Made by a program: the position numbers and the translations under genes
Assembly (NCBI RefSeq): GCF_040115645.1
Contig: NC_089547.1
Span: 1,240,001 to 1,304,000, forward strand
Origin: Euwallacea fornicatus
Taxonomy: Eukaryota; Arthropoda; Insecta; Coleoptera; Curculionidae
Length of the DNA stretch: 64,000 nt
Reading direction: 5' to 3'
Notes under the pieces: generated by a model
Told to the model about the DNA's origin: nothing
The model's database searches: none
Seen by the model: only the letters and a program-made list of their open reading frames with translations
Shown: positions 23,017 through 35,259 of the stretch, in pieces
How positions within the stretch are numbered: the first letter of the stretch is position 1
Layout of the letters: the number at the start of each line of letters is the position of its first letter

Positions 23017-24188
23017 GCAATGCAGATACGCACACGTCATGCTGCGCATGTCCGAACTAATGAGGTATATACGGTTGGGAAAACCGATTGAAAACGATAG
23101 AAGGGAAAAAGGGGGAACACCGGTTAAGCCTTCTTCTGGAAGCACCAAAAGATTCCCTAATTTCGAAGACGAATTCAAAATATCTACGGCAGCTTTGCCA
23201 TGGATACCTGCAGTGATTCGGGGAATTATGAATGTTAATATTTATTCCTTTCCATTCATTTCAAGCTACGGCGAGCTATTTTGTGCCTACCCATGCTTGA
23301 TGAAGCCAACGTACAGAAACACGTATACATGCATACGATCTGTAATAAAAAATTACCATCATTACCCTCTAGATGTTAGATAATATAATAATTTTATTTA
23401 GTTAAATTTTATTTCATTTTTATTTTTATTTTTTTCTCTTAACTAATCTACTCTAACCTCTCCTGCTACTGCATACCAAAATCCTTCGAGGATTACACAG
23501 GAAGTTGACGTCAAAGTAATTGGTTTCTCGGGAGCTCGACCATTTCTTTGATAAGATATTTTGTTATTTTTCTTGATTAACACTCTTTTGCTTGCTTTAG
23601 GTCTTGTGGTAAAACAGGTTTGAATTTTGGCTTTAAAAACTTGATCTTCTAAATTTTAAAGTCTTTTGTTAAAGTTTTGTTAAAGTTTTCTGTTTAATTT
23701 ACATATTTTACTGTCACCCAAAAGTGCAATTCGGTTTAATGCTTGTATCATGGGTGGGCACCCATCTTCATAACCAACAAAGTTTTTACCATTGAGTTCA
23801 AGGACCTTGTCGCCACTGTATAATTTTTTGATAAAGTCACGAGGATTTTTGAAGTCCAGCAGTTTTTCGATTTTATTCTATCATTTCCTGAAGGAACCGT
23901 TAAGGGAACCGCTTTCATGAATTAATGCTACGATTCGAAATATTTTGTTTTTCATTAATTTTAAATTAATGAAAATAAAAAAAAATAAGTAAAAGTAAAA
24001 AACGTTAAAAAAAACTATAAAATGAACAAAAAAAATAGCCTCGATGCACTTCTCTAAAATAAGTTGTTTTCGGAAAGTTTTGTCAAGTAAATAGTCTTTA
24101 TTACAATTCCCAAGAGGTTTAAATTTTCACAAAAGTTTTCAAAGTGGCATGTGGCGTCCTTCCGCTTTTGTGCATAATTTATATTTTC
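23017..24188. other. Non-coding stretch
   Basis: No gene is seen. The frame 22985-23383 lacks an ATG at its start and has no known domain. The rest, especially 23390-24060, is very AT-rich with A and T runs. Confidence 0.5.
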
Positions 24189-24377
24189 TCAAGAAATTGT
24201 GACTAACTCTAAAAAATATCTCCCATTTGTGTCTAAATTCCTCACAATTGACAATAATTCTTTCGTGGACAATTTCGTTTGCACCAAATTAACTAAGAAT
24301 ATTGTAGCCACAAAGAAAAAAACCATTGGGTTTAAATCGGGCGTTCCGGGAGGCCGCTGCTTAGTGTAATTCCACAC
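24189..24377 (-). pseudogene. Mariner-like transposase fragment
   Basis: The minus-strand frame contains RPPGTPDLNPMVFFFV (about 24356-24309), a decayed form of WPPRSPDLNPLDFFLWG, the last catalytic block of insect mariner-like transposases. The catalytic D of PLDFF has become V (PMVFF) and W has become R. The following residues (LSTKELLSIVRNLDTN) fit the TLEELKQRI-like helix that follows in the family. No flanking inverted repeats were found. Confidence 0.65.
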
Positions 24378-26314
24378 AATACGTATAGTTTTAATGATTC
24401 GTGTTCAGTATTTGGGCGTTATTTGAATCGAATAAGAGAAAAATTGAAAATGGGAGCCAGCCGAAAGAATCCAATGTAAAATCGAATACTTAGTATGAGA
24501 ACAAATATTTGGGTTGATGATGAAAAATTGAAAATGGAAAAATCCAATGTCCCGAAGCGTCCTTTAAACATTCGCTCGCAATTTAACATTGTCTTGGTAT
24601 TAATAACTTTATTAATGTTTACACTCGCATTTGCACCTATAAACATTTCGAAGCATTTCATATAATTTTCCAATTATGTTAGCGAATTGTTTCTTAAATT
24701 CGTACCAAACGAATAAGGAAAACGTAGCATCCGCCTAAGGAAGAGGCTATTAGAATTACCCACAAAGTAATATGATCACCGCCTTGCATTGCGCTCAGAT
24801 GTCGAGGCACGCCACTGGTCGAACAGCTACTGAAAAAGTATCCATTCTTTTTATTATTCTGCATCTGTTTTGATGTGTTCATTACACCGCAATAAACTTT
24901 AAAACCTTACCTGTGTCTTAATAAATATTCAGCTTTATTATTATCGTCATTAAGTACCATTGCTCCTTGCGTCTGGAGTTACATAATAATATATTTCGAG
25001 CTTAAGCTTTAAGCTGCTTATAAGCTTGTTAACTCTGACTTAAAAAACAATATAACATTCCTGCCCCCTCCGCCCCGAACCCCCCAAAGAATCAATCAGC
25101 GATAAGCCTTCTCGATTGCTGGACGAGGAGAAAAATGACCACAAGAGATAACCCCCAAAAGATGATCTCCTTAAGTCCGCTCATTGTCATTAGACAATAT
25201 CACGGATATGATACAATATGGAACCAGCCATTACGTCACTACGTATAAGTCGATTGGCATTGTCTAAGACCTTTTGTTCTTTAATATTAAGGACTACCGC
25301 CACTTGGCCAACAAAAGCGACCAAGAGAGCCGTTTTTGTCCTTCGTTTCGAGGGACAATGAGTTATCATTTAATGAGTTTTCAAGCTACTTATACCTACA
25401 TACGAGGGGTGAAGCAAATTGTGCTCCATTTTCGACATTCGTCCCACGTATGCCGACGATACGGTGTTTATCTAACCTTACCGCATCGGGATTCGTTGAC
25501 CCGATGCCGTTTTATTATGTATACAAGGCGGTTCATTAATAACGCCATAACAAATGCAAATCATTAACAAATGATAATTGTGATAATAAACAATTGAAGT
25601 CACGTAGTGATAAAGACGTACATAAATTATCACAGCGGGAGCCTTGGGTAATCATATTCCACTTTGGAATTGCTCGCTGCTTTGTTTCTGCGGGTTTTAT
25701 ATTCAATGACCTGATAGGCTGATGGATGGTTTGTTGGACAAGTGGGTCTTAGCATTAAAACCATCGGTGGGAACTCTACGTAAATTTGTTAACTACATGT
25801 AGTACCATGGGACCCCTTACTTCTGAGAAGTGGAAGCCTCGCGATGGTCCATCTTCACTCGGCAACCATTTGCAAAATCTTGACGAAATTATGCTTCAGA
25901 ACGAATTGGATCAAATTCACTCTGACTGAGACTAGAAAGCCTTTGGCTGCAAGATCTGCTGCTCCAAAGATCGACTGGCTAACAAGATTCAGTTTCTTCA
26001 TCACATTATCTGCCCAATGTTGTGTATTCTCACGAGGAACCAAACAACGGAATTTCTCATGTTGGAACATTTACAGATTGAGGTTGCTGCTACGAGGAAA
26101 AGTACTAAATAAGCCATAATGTTTATTTGTCAGTCCTTATTGGAATGTCAAACGCGTTGTAACTTGGTGTACCTCCGATCGTTCTGTGAGTTATTCCTCC
26201 TAAAACAGTTAAATAAGCCGTTCAAATGGCCTCATTATTTTAACTAAACCCCCAGAACAACATCTTTCAACAGTTACAATGGAATTGGTCTTGGAATTGT
26301 TTTGCGATCTAACC
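24378..26314. other. Non-coding stretch
   Basis: No gene is seen. A short direct repeat (AAAAATTGAAAATGG...AATCCAATGT) occurs twice near 24440-24490 and 24525-24555. The 25844-26119 region is open on both strands without a known domain. About 25200-25640 is CpG-bearing and could be regulatory, on composition alone. Confidence 0.45.
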
Positions 26315-26515
26315 CGTTAAGTGGCACAACCAAAAAAATCGACAAGTGTAAAAACTGGAGATCGCGGCGGCCATTCTGTTACGTCTCTTCTACCGACTCA
26401 TCTCTTAGGAAGATTCTCATCACGATATTCTTTCACAGCCATAGTATAATGTGGTGAAACACCATCTTTTTGGATATTATTGGCTACTTGTTCCCCGTGT
26501 TTTTCCGGAAAAAAT
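26315..26515 (-). pseudogene. Mariner-like transposase fragment
   Basis: The minus-strand translation reads FFPEKHGEQVANN, then DGVSPHYTMAVKEY, then ENLPKR, a stop, VGRRDVTEWPPRSP and VFTLVDFF. This corresponds in order to the DGAPPHY block (middle catalytic D), the LPxRWIGR segment and the WPPRSPDLTPLDFF block of insect mariner-like transposases. D at 26466 and W at 26373 are in one frame, separated by 31 codons. TGG has become a stop in RWIGR, and PDLTPLDFF has become PVFTLVDFF, although the final D is kept. It is a clear dead copy. I could not match terminal repeats around it. Confidence 0.82.
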
Positions 26516-29500
26516 TGCAGTGATTGATGTAACTATTTCGTTTTGCAACAAATGTAAATATGATGCGTTGTGTAATTTCTTCTCTATGAAAAATGGGATT
26601 CATGAAGTGATGGCCGATTACACCAATCCATACATTGACTTTTTACGAATGCTGTTATGTGACCCTATATACATACATACATATGTTAAGCAGCACACTT
26701 CAGGCTTTTACGTTTCGCCTGCAACTCGTATCGGAACCTACTGGAACACGCGTTGGTGGGCTCAAAGTAACGCTTTACCGCACGTGTACGTAACTAACTG
26801 CCGTACAGTTCAAGTTTGTAAATCGAGAAGCTAAGCCGGGAAATTTGCAATTCTTTTTGCCTTTTTTATCGAGTGGTCAACTTATGCTAATAATAATAAT
26901 AAATTAATTAAAATATTAATTAATTAAGCGCTGACATCGTGATTTGTGAAGAGTCGTTAAATGCGAAAAAATTATTGCCCGCTAATAAAATTAACAGTAT
27001 TATGTAGTCTTTTTCGGACAGTTCTTAGAAGTTTTTTCAAAAGTGTACTGGTTTCAATTAAATAGGTTTTCAAATGCTGTTTTATCTAGAAGCATCCCAA
27101 GGAAAGCATTCACCTCCAAATTTGAACCTCAAGTTTTACCGATATTGGCAGTCTTTTTTACATTAAGATTTTAATACCAATTTAAAGTAAAGTAGATGTA
27201 AGCACACTTGCCTAACTATCCGTTAGCCCTGCTGTTATTTAGACGAGACAACCGGCATTAGTATAGGCTACAGATTACAAGGTATAAGATACAATTATTT
27301 TTCAATTAGTAAGCTAATGTACCTGCAATGTCATTAAATGGATAATAACTTTTTTTAGAACCGTTCATCAAGTCACACATTTTCTTTTTTGGTTTAAAAG
27401 ACTTTCGTTTCCTAACCGGCAGCAGGCAGATTTGGTTTGCTAACTCCGTTAGGACATGCAATGTCGTTTCCTAATGCACACGTTTGCCAAAAATTACCCG
27501 AACGGTTCTTCTTTTCATAAATATTTATCCGAATTATTTTAAAAGATCATATATTAACATTATGAAACGCCGCTCTGCTTAACTCGCGTCCTGAAAGGTA
27601 AGTCCTAGAGCAAGATCCTAACAATACGCTCCAACAATATGTTTACCTTCCTAACCGATTAAATATATAGATATTTCAAATGCCGTTAATATTTAAATTT
27701 CACGTCCAGAAATTACAGGCAATTTTGGATGGAAATTAGTAGTAACTTGGAATTGGTTCGATCTTTTCTCGTTCCATTACTCTCGCAACATTAAACAAAT
27801 AAACTGTAGTTGCAAAGGTATTCCGCTCTCTAGCCGAAGTCGCCTTTCTTATCTTCGCAGATTTTCAAAATCCTTTTTTCGAAACCTCCATTGAGGTCCT
27901 AAATGTTGCCACATGTCTTGCTGTTGACATTTGCTGTTTTGTCATTGCTGTAAATGTCATGTGCCACATGTGTCAAAATTTTGCGTGTCACATGACTTTT
28001 ACAGTAATTTTATGACTGAAAGGGTCTTGACTCACTAATCTATATAGAAAATCGCTGGTATTAAGTGAGTCTTGTTGTACAGAATGCCAGCCTCATCCCT
28101 AGGTATTTAAAGATTCGACACTATCTCTCCGCGAACCCGAAAAGGCAGATTACTCAAAAAAGCCACAAAGGGGTTTGCCTGACCAAAATCTTCCACATAG
28201 AGATAGAGATACCTCTTCGATCCAAGATTTAATAAGTCTCCATGCTGAAGAAGGCAGCAATAGTTTTAACAATATCTGCTAAGTGGAATAGCATCCTTTG
28301 CAATATATCAAAAACAGCTACGCCTTTGTGCGACCGCGTCTGCTGAATGCTAACTGGGCGCGAATGAGGCGATTGTTTTTGTTGTCCCAATGGGTGACTC
28401 CTTTAACATGTTTTAAACGTTTCTCTTTACAATTTTCATAATAAAAGAGAGATTTAAATCACGGAGTCGTCCGGGGAATTTTAATGATCCTTGAGAAGGT
28501 AAGAATAATGAGGATGGTCGCTATATTGCGAAACTTGTGCTGTAAAGTAAGATTTCATGTGTTGCAAGATTTGGTCCGAAATGTTAAGGAAAAGCTTTAA
28601 ATTTGGACTCATTCCATTGGTGTCGATAAATATTTCAGGAGATACTAAAACTGATGCCCAACACCCAGAGCTGGCAAATAATTTGTGGTCGGTCCCCAGG
28701 CATAAGAGTCTTATTAACCGGGATCATTATAAAACTGAGTAATAAAATTTTAACACATTAAAATAAAATTCATATAAATTCGCTGCCAACCGAGGCGCAT
28801 TAGGCGATTGTTTATGGCACTTAGCGTCACTACGGGTCATATTTTTGTTCGTAAATAACGAAAAACGAAGGATGGTTACTATAAAGCAACTATAAAATCG
28901 TAATACGACTACCGAGAGCGCCCGATCGTCGATTTTTTCATTTCGTGGTTTTATTGTTATTAGGTTCCCGTCTTGCGTTAAGTAGTTTTCGAGATATTGG
29001 ATGGGGCAGGCTGCAATTAACCAAAAACTTAACGGTCGGACTTTGCATGGATTATTTTGATTTTATAATTTTAAGTGGAGAAATGAATCGGATCCAAAAT
29101 TCAAAACGCTCGCAACCAATTACATCACTGAGCTCGTTTCAACAAGCACCAGAAACTGTAACATTCAGGCATGTACAAGGCGACGCACACACAGTGGCCG
29201 AAAACGAAAACCTTAAGTACCCCAGTAAAAACCTTAAAATTCGATTTTACATTCATTTGCGGGTCCAAACGTGGCAAGCAGTTGCCCTTTAAAAAATAAA
29301 ACTGTTTGTTCCTTTGCAATTGTAACTTCGAAAAGTGTGAGTACAGTATAGAGTAGTGACAGAAAAGGGTCGAAAAAATGTAAAAAAATGGCCGAAACTT
29401 TTATTTACGACATTTTTGACACGGTTAGGGTTCATCTTCGGTTTTCATCTGACCCTCCTCGTCGAGAAGCAGTCAAATTTCACGCTAATAGGACACTCTG

Positions 29501-29582
29501 TATGTTTTTAAATTTAATAATTTGCGGCTTGGCACGTAGATTCACTTAAATATTTCCAAAATTGCGCGGCCTACTTCATAAA
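26516..29582. other. Non-coding stretch
   Basis: No gene is seen. AT-rich simple sequence with TAATAATAA and TTAATTAATTAA lies at 26889-26928. CCACATGT-type motifs repeat near 27905-27990. A loose direct repeat links 28350-28545 with 28780-28890 (shared GAGGCG...TTAGGCGATTGTTT and AGGATGGTYRCTATA). GGACACTCTGTATG read from the other strand near 29490 resembles a mariner-like end. Confidence 0.5.
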
Positions 29583-30005
29583 CATTGAGTACCAAAAGTT
29601 CCACACAAATTCGTTAAAAATTGGAAAAATATTGTTCATGGAAATAGTGGAACACTTAAAATATCGTTTTTAGTTGAACATTTTTTTTATCTAACTGACG
29701 TACACACGGGTCACCTGTGTAGAAGATAAACGTATATTGTGATTTTCCTTCTTTTGCCGCTCCATATGTATTACGACTTTGACTTGCCGAAAAATTCTTA
29801 ACATATTTTAAGTAACATGGCCATAATTAAATTATTGTTAATAAATATTTAAATATTTGCAATTATAGGGGCCTGCTAGACCGCCGGACCTTACCCCTAA
29901 GGATTTTTTTTGAAAACGCCGTTTTTTTCATATATGGAGAATGAAACATTTGTAGCCAATTTGATTTTACTGCCAGTTGAGAAATTGCGTTACTCCCACA
30001 CCTTC
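29583..30005 (+). mobile_element. 5' part of a mariner-like element with transposase scrap
   Basis: The left end CATTGAGTACCAAAAGTTCC parallels CATAGAGGACCAAAAGATCC, the left end of the element at 55762. The resemblance continues through CGTTAAAA, AATATT and GGAACAC...AAATATYGTTTT, so these are members of one family. A transposase scrap follows at about 29869-29910 (GPARPPDLTPKDFF then TGA), equivalent to WPARSPDLTPLDFF. No right arm was found, so the element is truncated or interrupted; the end coordinate is approximate. Confidence 0.6.
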
Positions 30006-33000
30006 TGAAGCAAACAAGAAAGCTTCTGTGAATTTATTTATTAATTCAAAATTCTGTGGAGCTTAGCGCAAACAGTGAAAGAAATCAACGATGGAGAGGG
30101 AAACGTGGTGAGATTATCTAAAGGAATACGTAATTGATAAATTAGGTGACATGAGGTAGAAAAATACGTCCGGTTAGGCGATAAGGCCATACAGCTGCTA
30201 CACGCTACTGGTTATTATAATTATGAAATGAAGAGATAAGCTTTGTATTCGTGTTAAAAATTTTAAATATAATTAAGTTTTAACGGATTAAGGTCCATTC
30301 AGAATGGAGATTTCGAGATAAGGATTTGGGTACTTTTCATATTCCAGCACCCACGCACTGCCCGACTATGGTGGCATCTTATTGTGTCCTTGTATCAGTA
30401 TGATCGGTTAATATATCTCTTTTTTTGTAAATAGAAACATGTTTTGGGTGTAAAAAGTTAAATATAAAATTTACTAATCTCACGAAGTGTCATCACATAT
30501 TATATTAAAATAGAGAATGGTCTAAAAATACGTAAAATTAACAGTTTGGTGGAGAATTTAAAGTACGATGGTCTATATTTATACCGTCCTCCAACACTAA
30601 TTCGAGCAGATGTTAAACTAATAATTCTATTTAATATTACAATCCTTATTAATGGTCCAATTTTAGGTTACCGTTTAAATATTCTGTGAAAAGTTACGTG
30701 TAACCCCGACCGAAGTTCAAGGTACTACTAACATTCAGTGAGAGAGTGTCCGGCCATTATTGAAGGGATTATTCAATAACTCGTTAAGAACCGTCATGTC
30801 AATCAATCAATCTATAGGTAGTACTCATTTGTGATTAGGTACCATGATAAATTTTGCAACTTGCCATTTTGTTGTTGCATTTGGCACCATCCCGCCAGAC
30901 GAAGAACCACTCCGGCCTTTGGTCACACCGAACGTTGGAGAAGGGTGGTCTGACTCAACCTACGTTGGGAAACAAGATTCGTACACTAAAGCAGCTCATA
31001 AGTGAAGAGCCTCCAATCTCTTCAGTTACCATCGCAGTGAGTAATTGTTATTAGTATTACGGTAACCAACATTATCTGGGGCATATTGCCATCATCTTGT
31101 TGTCAATAACGCGTCAATTTCACGCTTTTAGTGATGCACAAAAGTTCGAGAGCACTCTTAAGCCATTTTGAAATTTTGTGGAGCATCAGGATGAAAGGAG
31201 ACTTGAGAGTTTCTACAAGAGCTCGCTCATGTGATGTCTGGATGCTGAAACTCTCTAAAATCGAAGACGAAATCGGAAGACATACGCTACCGTGACATGT
31301 TACGTCATACATGCGTCAATTGCGCCGCCACGCGGCTACCTGCGCACACCCGGTGTATTTTACATCCGGCGCTGAATATGCTCCGTTGAGTTGTTAAATA
31401 TTTGCTTTAACATACTATGTGCATAAATTTAATAGTTTTGAACCTACAGCTTCTATTACATGTAATTATTTATATTGCGCGGAGAGTTTAAGTATTCTAC
31501 GTTTGTCGCATTATTAGTCTAATTACTATAATAAGCGTTTCTCTATAGTCCTTGTTATGTGGTTTTTAGATGTAGAAAGTACCGAAGGGAATTTTTTACA
31601 GATTCTTCAGTTCCAAGCAGGGAATCTCATTATGAGTGGAGAAACTTAATTGTTTCAAGGCTTATTGAATTGCGATCTTAGTTTGACCGACTGTGAATTG
31701 TCCTGTGATCACTTGGCGTTCACTTGCATACAATAACGAAAAACGCCCAGCACCCATAAGATTTATCCCTTAAAAAGGGCAAAAAATCCCGTTCATTTTT
31801 TACGAGCTTTCGCCCGATGACAACTCCGCAGGTATCGTGCCATATATACGGGTTTTGTTTAGCCGGTAGTTTGCTCTTTTTCCTTTTCTTCTGCAGGATA
31901 AATTCCGTACAGGTGTTCGTTATGCTTTGATCGCGGTTGATTTATGCTTATATGCTTGTAGGTTCTGTTTTGACTATATGTAGATATATATATATATACA
32001 TACATAGGAATACACAGGGTCTTACCAAAGTCCAGGCCGGTACTTCGGGAGCGTGCCCTGCACGAAGATGAAAGTCTCTTTTTTCTATGTCGCCTCCTAA
32101 GGAAGCCTCAACTATTTAAAGATGGCGCTAGTGTAAAGCGTCATTTGGACTTTTAATTACTTTGTAGAATATGTACAATATGTAGACAATCCGTTTTTTT
32201 TTCTCGGAATCGTTAAGTTTGAGCGCGTTCGAGAAAGTGCACCATTTTATTATAAAAATGTTGGCTTTTGCGAATATGGCTGTTTCGATTCTTTGTGCAG
32301 GAGTAACCGGATTTAAAAAAACTTCCGCACTTTCTGCCCCGCATACGTATGCCAGATTCAATTTTGCTGCTCCTTGCCAAATTTCATGGCGTTGTGATCT
32401 GCCGTTAACGCATCATGATCAAAAATCGCTTACTAGCGCAAGTTTTGAACGACCAAAACTTCATAACTTCCTTGCGGTTTTACCCCAAAATAACTTGTAG
32501 AATAGATAGCGGCGAGGACTTTTGTAACTATCTCTATATGTACACAGGGTTTCGATATGTGCGTCTCATAACACGTCGTACATCAGTTTAAAGGGGGCAA
32601 CAATGAATAGTCTCCTCTTTTCCTTGTCACAGTTTGTTCACCCACGTGTCTTAAATTAAACCTACACCGAGAGAGAAGTTGACACGTGTTGGCAATTAAT
32701 TTGTACACGTAGAAATCCGCAATGTTGGTTAATTAAGTTAAATGAAATTGCTGTTTGTTGCGCGTATTTTTGGACCTCCTACGCTTGTTATAATTGAAAC
32801 ATTCCTTCAGCTTAAAAAGTTCCTTGTGTAGTTTCGGTAACGCTTCCTATTAAGGATAAAATCTTAGACCTGAATATGCATAAAATCAAAAGTTTATTAA
32901 CTTCAATTATCCCTAACTGCCGATACATCTATAGAATAAACCAATTCCTACTACGAAAAATTTGATATTAAAACAGTTTTGGAGCAAATTCCTAAGATAA

Positions 33001-33326
33001 TAATTACTTGAAACGTCGCAAAGTATCGAGTTGCATAAAACTCGTCGTTACAGCACATCACTAATGGATATTAAAACTTGAAAGCCGATAATGAGTACGT
33101 AACGCACGCGGTTGAAGATGCAAACCGAAACATAACCGAAGCTTAAAATCAATCGGAATACGTTTTTTACGTATCGTTCGTATACCCTTCAACATTTTTC
33201 GTTAAACCACCGCTATCATTTTATAGCTTGTAACAAAAAGAGTTTCACTACACCGCAGACCACTTGCTTACTTAGGTGAAAAGCCTAAACACCTACCATG
33301 TTTTTAGTGATAGTCTTTGTTTTTGA
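30006..33326. other. Non-coding stretch
   Basis: No gene is seen. A TA/CATA microsatellite lies at 31983-32010 just before ACACAGGGTCTT (near 32015), and ACACAGGGTTTC lies near 32543. These two resemble mariner-like ends in the same orientation but do not pair. The frames at 32128-32500, open on both strands, show no known domain. Confidence 0.5.
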
Positions 33327-33644
33327 ATGAAATTTAATAATTATAAATTTCGAAAACGTGACAGTGACAGAAATGACAGCGACAGATATGACAGCGACAA
33401 AAAGGACAGTGACAGAAATGACAGCGACAGATATGACAATGACAAAAAGGACAATGACAGAAATGACAGCGGCAGATATCACAGCAACAAAAAGGACAGT
33501 GACAAAAATGACAGCGGCAGATATCACAGCGACAAAAAGGACAGTGACAAAAATGACTGTAACAGTACGAAATCTCTAAATAAGATTGAGAATTTGGAAA
33601 TTCTAGAGGAAATACTAGAAGTGCCGATTCGTTTTCATCATTAA
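33327..33644 (+). CDS. Low-complexity open frame made by a minisatellite
   Basis: An ATG-started frame of 105 codons. It begins MKFNNYKFRKR, runs through about 70 residues of a repeat of the DSDRN-DSDRY-DSDKK type, and closes with a non-repetitive, partly acidic tail (NLEILEEILEVPIRFHH). There is no signal peptide or membrane segment on this strand. The repeat unit is 15 bp, so all six frames tend to stay open, and the frame could be an accident. Differences between units are mostly amino-acid changing (S to N, D to G, D to H, R to K), which argues against strong protein constraint. A real small charged protein or an exon of a larger one cannot be excluded. Confidence 0.2.
   Translation: MKFNNYKFRKRDSDRNDSDRYDSDKKDSDRNDSDRYDNDKKDNDRNDSGRYHSNKKDSDKNDSGRYHSDKKDSDKNDCNSTKSLNKIENLEILEEILEVPIRFHH
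33360..33569. repeat. 15-bp minisatellite with 45-bp higher-order unit
   Basis: Fourteen consecutive 15-mers without indels. Three types alternate: GACAGTGACAGAAAT, GACAGCGACAGATAT and GACAGCGACAAAAAG. They form 45-bp blocks at 33360, 33405, 33450 and 33495, and the array decays from 33540. The regular alternation shows that the 45-bp trimer, not the 15-mer, was the last unit to amplify. Confidence 0.97.
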
Positions 33645-35259
33645 TTGTCAACAAAATTGCCTAGAAATTTGCCGTTTAACTGAATTAGTAAGTTTTAAAG
33701 TTGCGGAGCTTCATTTATGTAAAATATGCATACACGGCCTGCAACAAAAATTCACCCTCAAACACAAAATCATTTTGTGCAAAGGCTTTTTTCTTTAAAG
33801 TAAGTCTCCTCGTTGACCATTTATACATAGGGTGCTACGATTTGTGCTATTTCTGCCTTGTAGGTCTGATTAATAAACATTTTTGGAGGGCGAGCCAAGC
33901 GTACTCTACGGCGAGTCGTGGGCGAGCCGAAAGAGTCCTGTTAATAGTTCATTAAGATACAAGTTCCATAAGAGCGTACATTGACGCACGAATCCAAGTA
34001 GGTATGCAAAACGGCAAGCGATGAGTTGGCAATGCAACGACAGCCTTATGAAACATGCATCTTGTATTATTTTTTTCCATCGAGGTCTGACAACTTCGTA
34101 ACGAAAACTCAAAAATAATTGTTCATCAAAGTTTTAATTCGAGGCAATCAGTGCGGTAAAGTCATAACCGTTCCGAGGCAGTAAAATGCATTGCCGCATC
34201 CACATTTTTCTCTACAAAAACCACTCTACATTACAATGTAGACCATTAAAGCTATATCTAAGACAAATTTTTCCATACGTATAGACAGGACAGATACGCT
34301 CTAAGACCATTAATTAAAGAGTACATACGACCATAAAGTACTGGTAGGTATGAGACCATTACATCTTTATCTGTACCGAGTTAGTATAAGGTGTGGCTCC
34401 GGATTATTTCATCGAAGTTCTTAGGTGGGCGACGGACGACTCGACCATTGTCAGGTGTAAATTTCTTCGAGCCTCTATAAACCATGAGCGTAGCCGCGAA
34501 AATTCAATGCAGGAACTGATAAGAGGTGCGTCAGCTGCATTTTCGAACTCCGGACGCCTCTGGTTCATCAACGGAAAGAAGAAGAGAAATATCAGACCGG
34601 TCAGCAACTGCTCATTATGCTTTACGCAAATACACTCTGTATACGACACTCGGCCAGAGTGGGATTGCAGTACATGTTTCTTGAATTCCGTCATCAATAA
34701 TAACAAATATGATCTGGGCGGCTCGGGTTTATTTTACGCTCCGAGTCGTTTTTTAATGCCGCACTCTGTAACTGACAACACCTGTTGCCTCTTATTTATT
34801 GAGACACCCGGTATGACGCCTTACAAACTCCTCCCATTAATCCCAGCGGATTTTAAGGGGTTCTTAACCGTTATTAACCCCCACGCTTATTTTATGTATT
34901 GTTTTTGGGACAGCTGTTGGTCCTGCTACGTGGATGGGCTTAAAAGCTACGAAATAATGAGGGCAGATTAGTGCGTTGCCGACTGGATGAGCCGATTTGC
35001 ATATCAATGTACAATTAAGCCTTGTTTCAACCCTAATTTTAGCGAAACCCTTTTTTCGGTACGACGCCAGGGTCGAAATTGAACCCTTTCGCGGGGGTTG
35101 AATCCAGTATGGTGCTGGTAGTTAAGGTAAACAGCGCGACAGTGGGAAACCTCGAAAAGATTCAAAATTTTACTTGAATGAGGTTAAGAAAATCTGTATA
35201 GAGTGGACCAAAGAAAATCGTCAGGATGCGAAGAACTGAAATGTGCAAATCCTGGTATA
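33645..35259. other. Non-coding stretch
   Basis: No gene is supported. The longest open frame, 34393-34971, has no ATG at its start and no known domain. ACACTCTGTATA near 34628 and GACACCCGGTAT near 34802 resemble right ends of mariner-like elements without partners. Confidence 0.45.

Noticed and set aside
22985..23383. 132-codon plus-strand frame
   Set aside because: It lacks an ATG at its start, overlaps the hammerhead-like motif, and minus-strand frames are open across the same place.
25628..25650. TATCACAGC, the seed of the miR-2 family
   Set aside because: The sequence diverges from miR-2 right after the seed, and the upstream sequence does not fold into a plausible precursor hairpin.
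34393..34971. 192-codon open frame on the plus strand
   Set aside because: It starts at GTG rather than ATG (first ATG near 34507), shows no domain, and has no splice or codon pattern that stands out. Two transposon-end-like motifs lie inside it, so chance is likelier.
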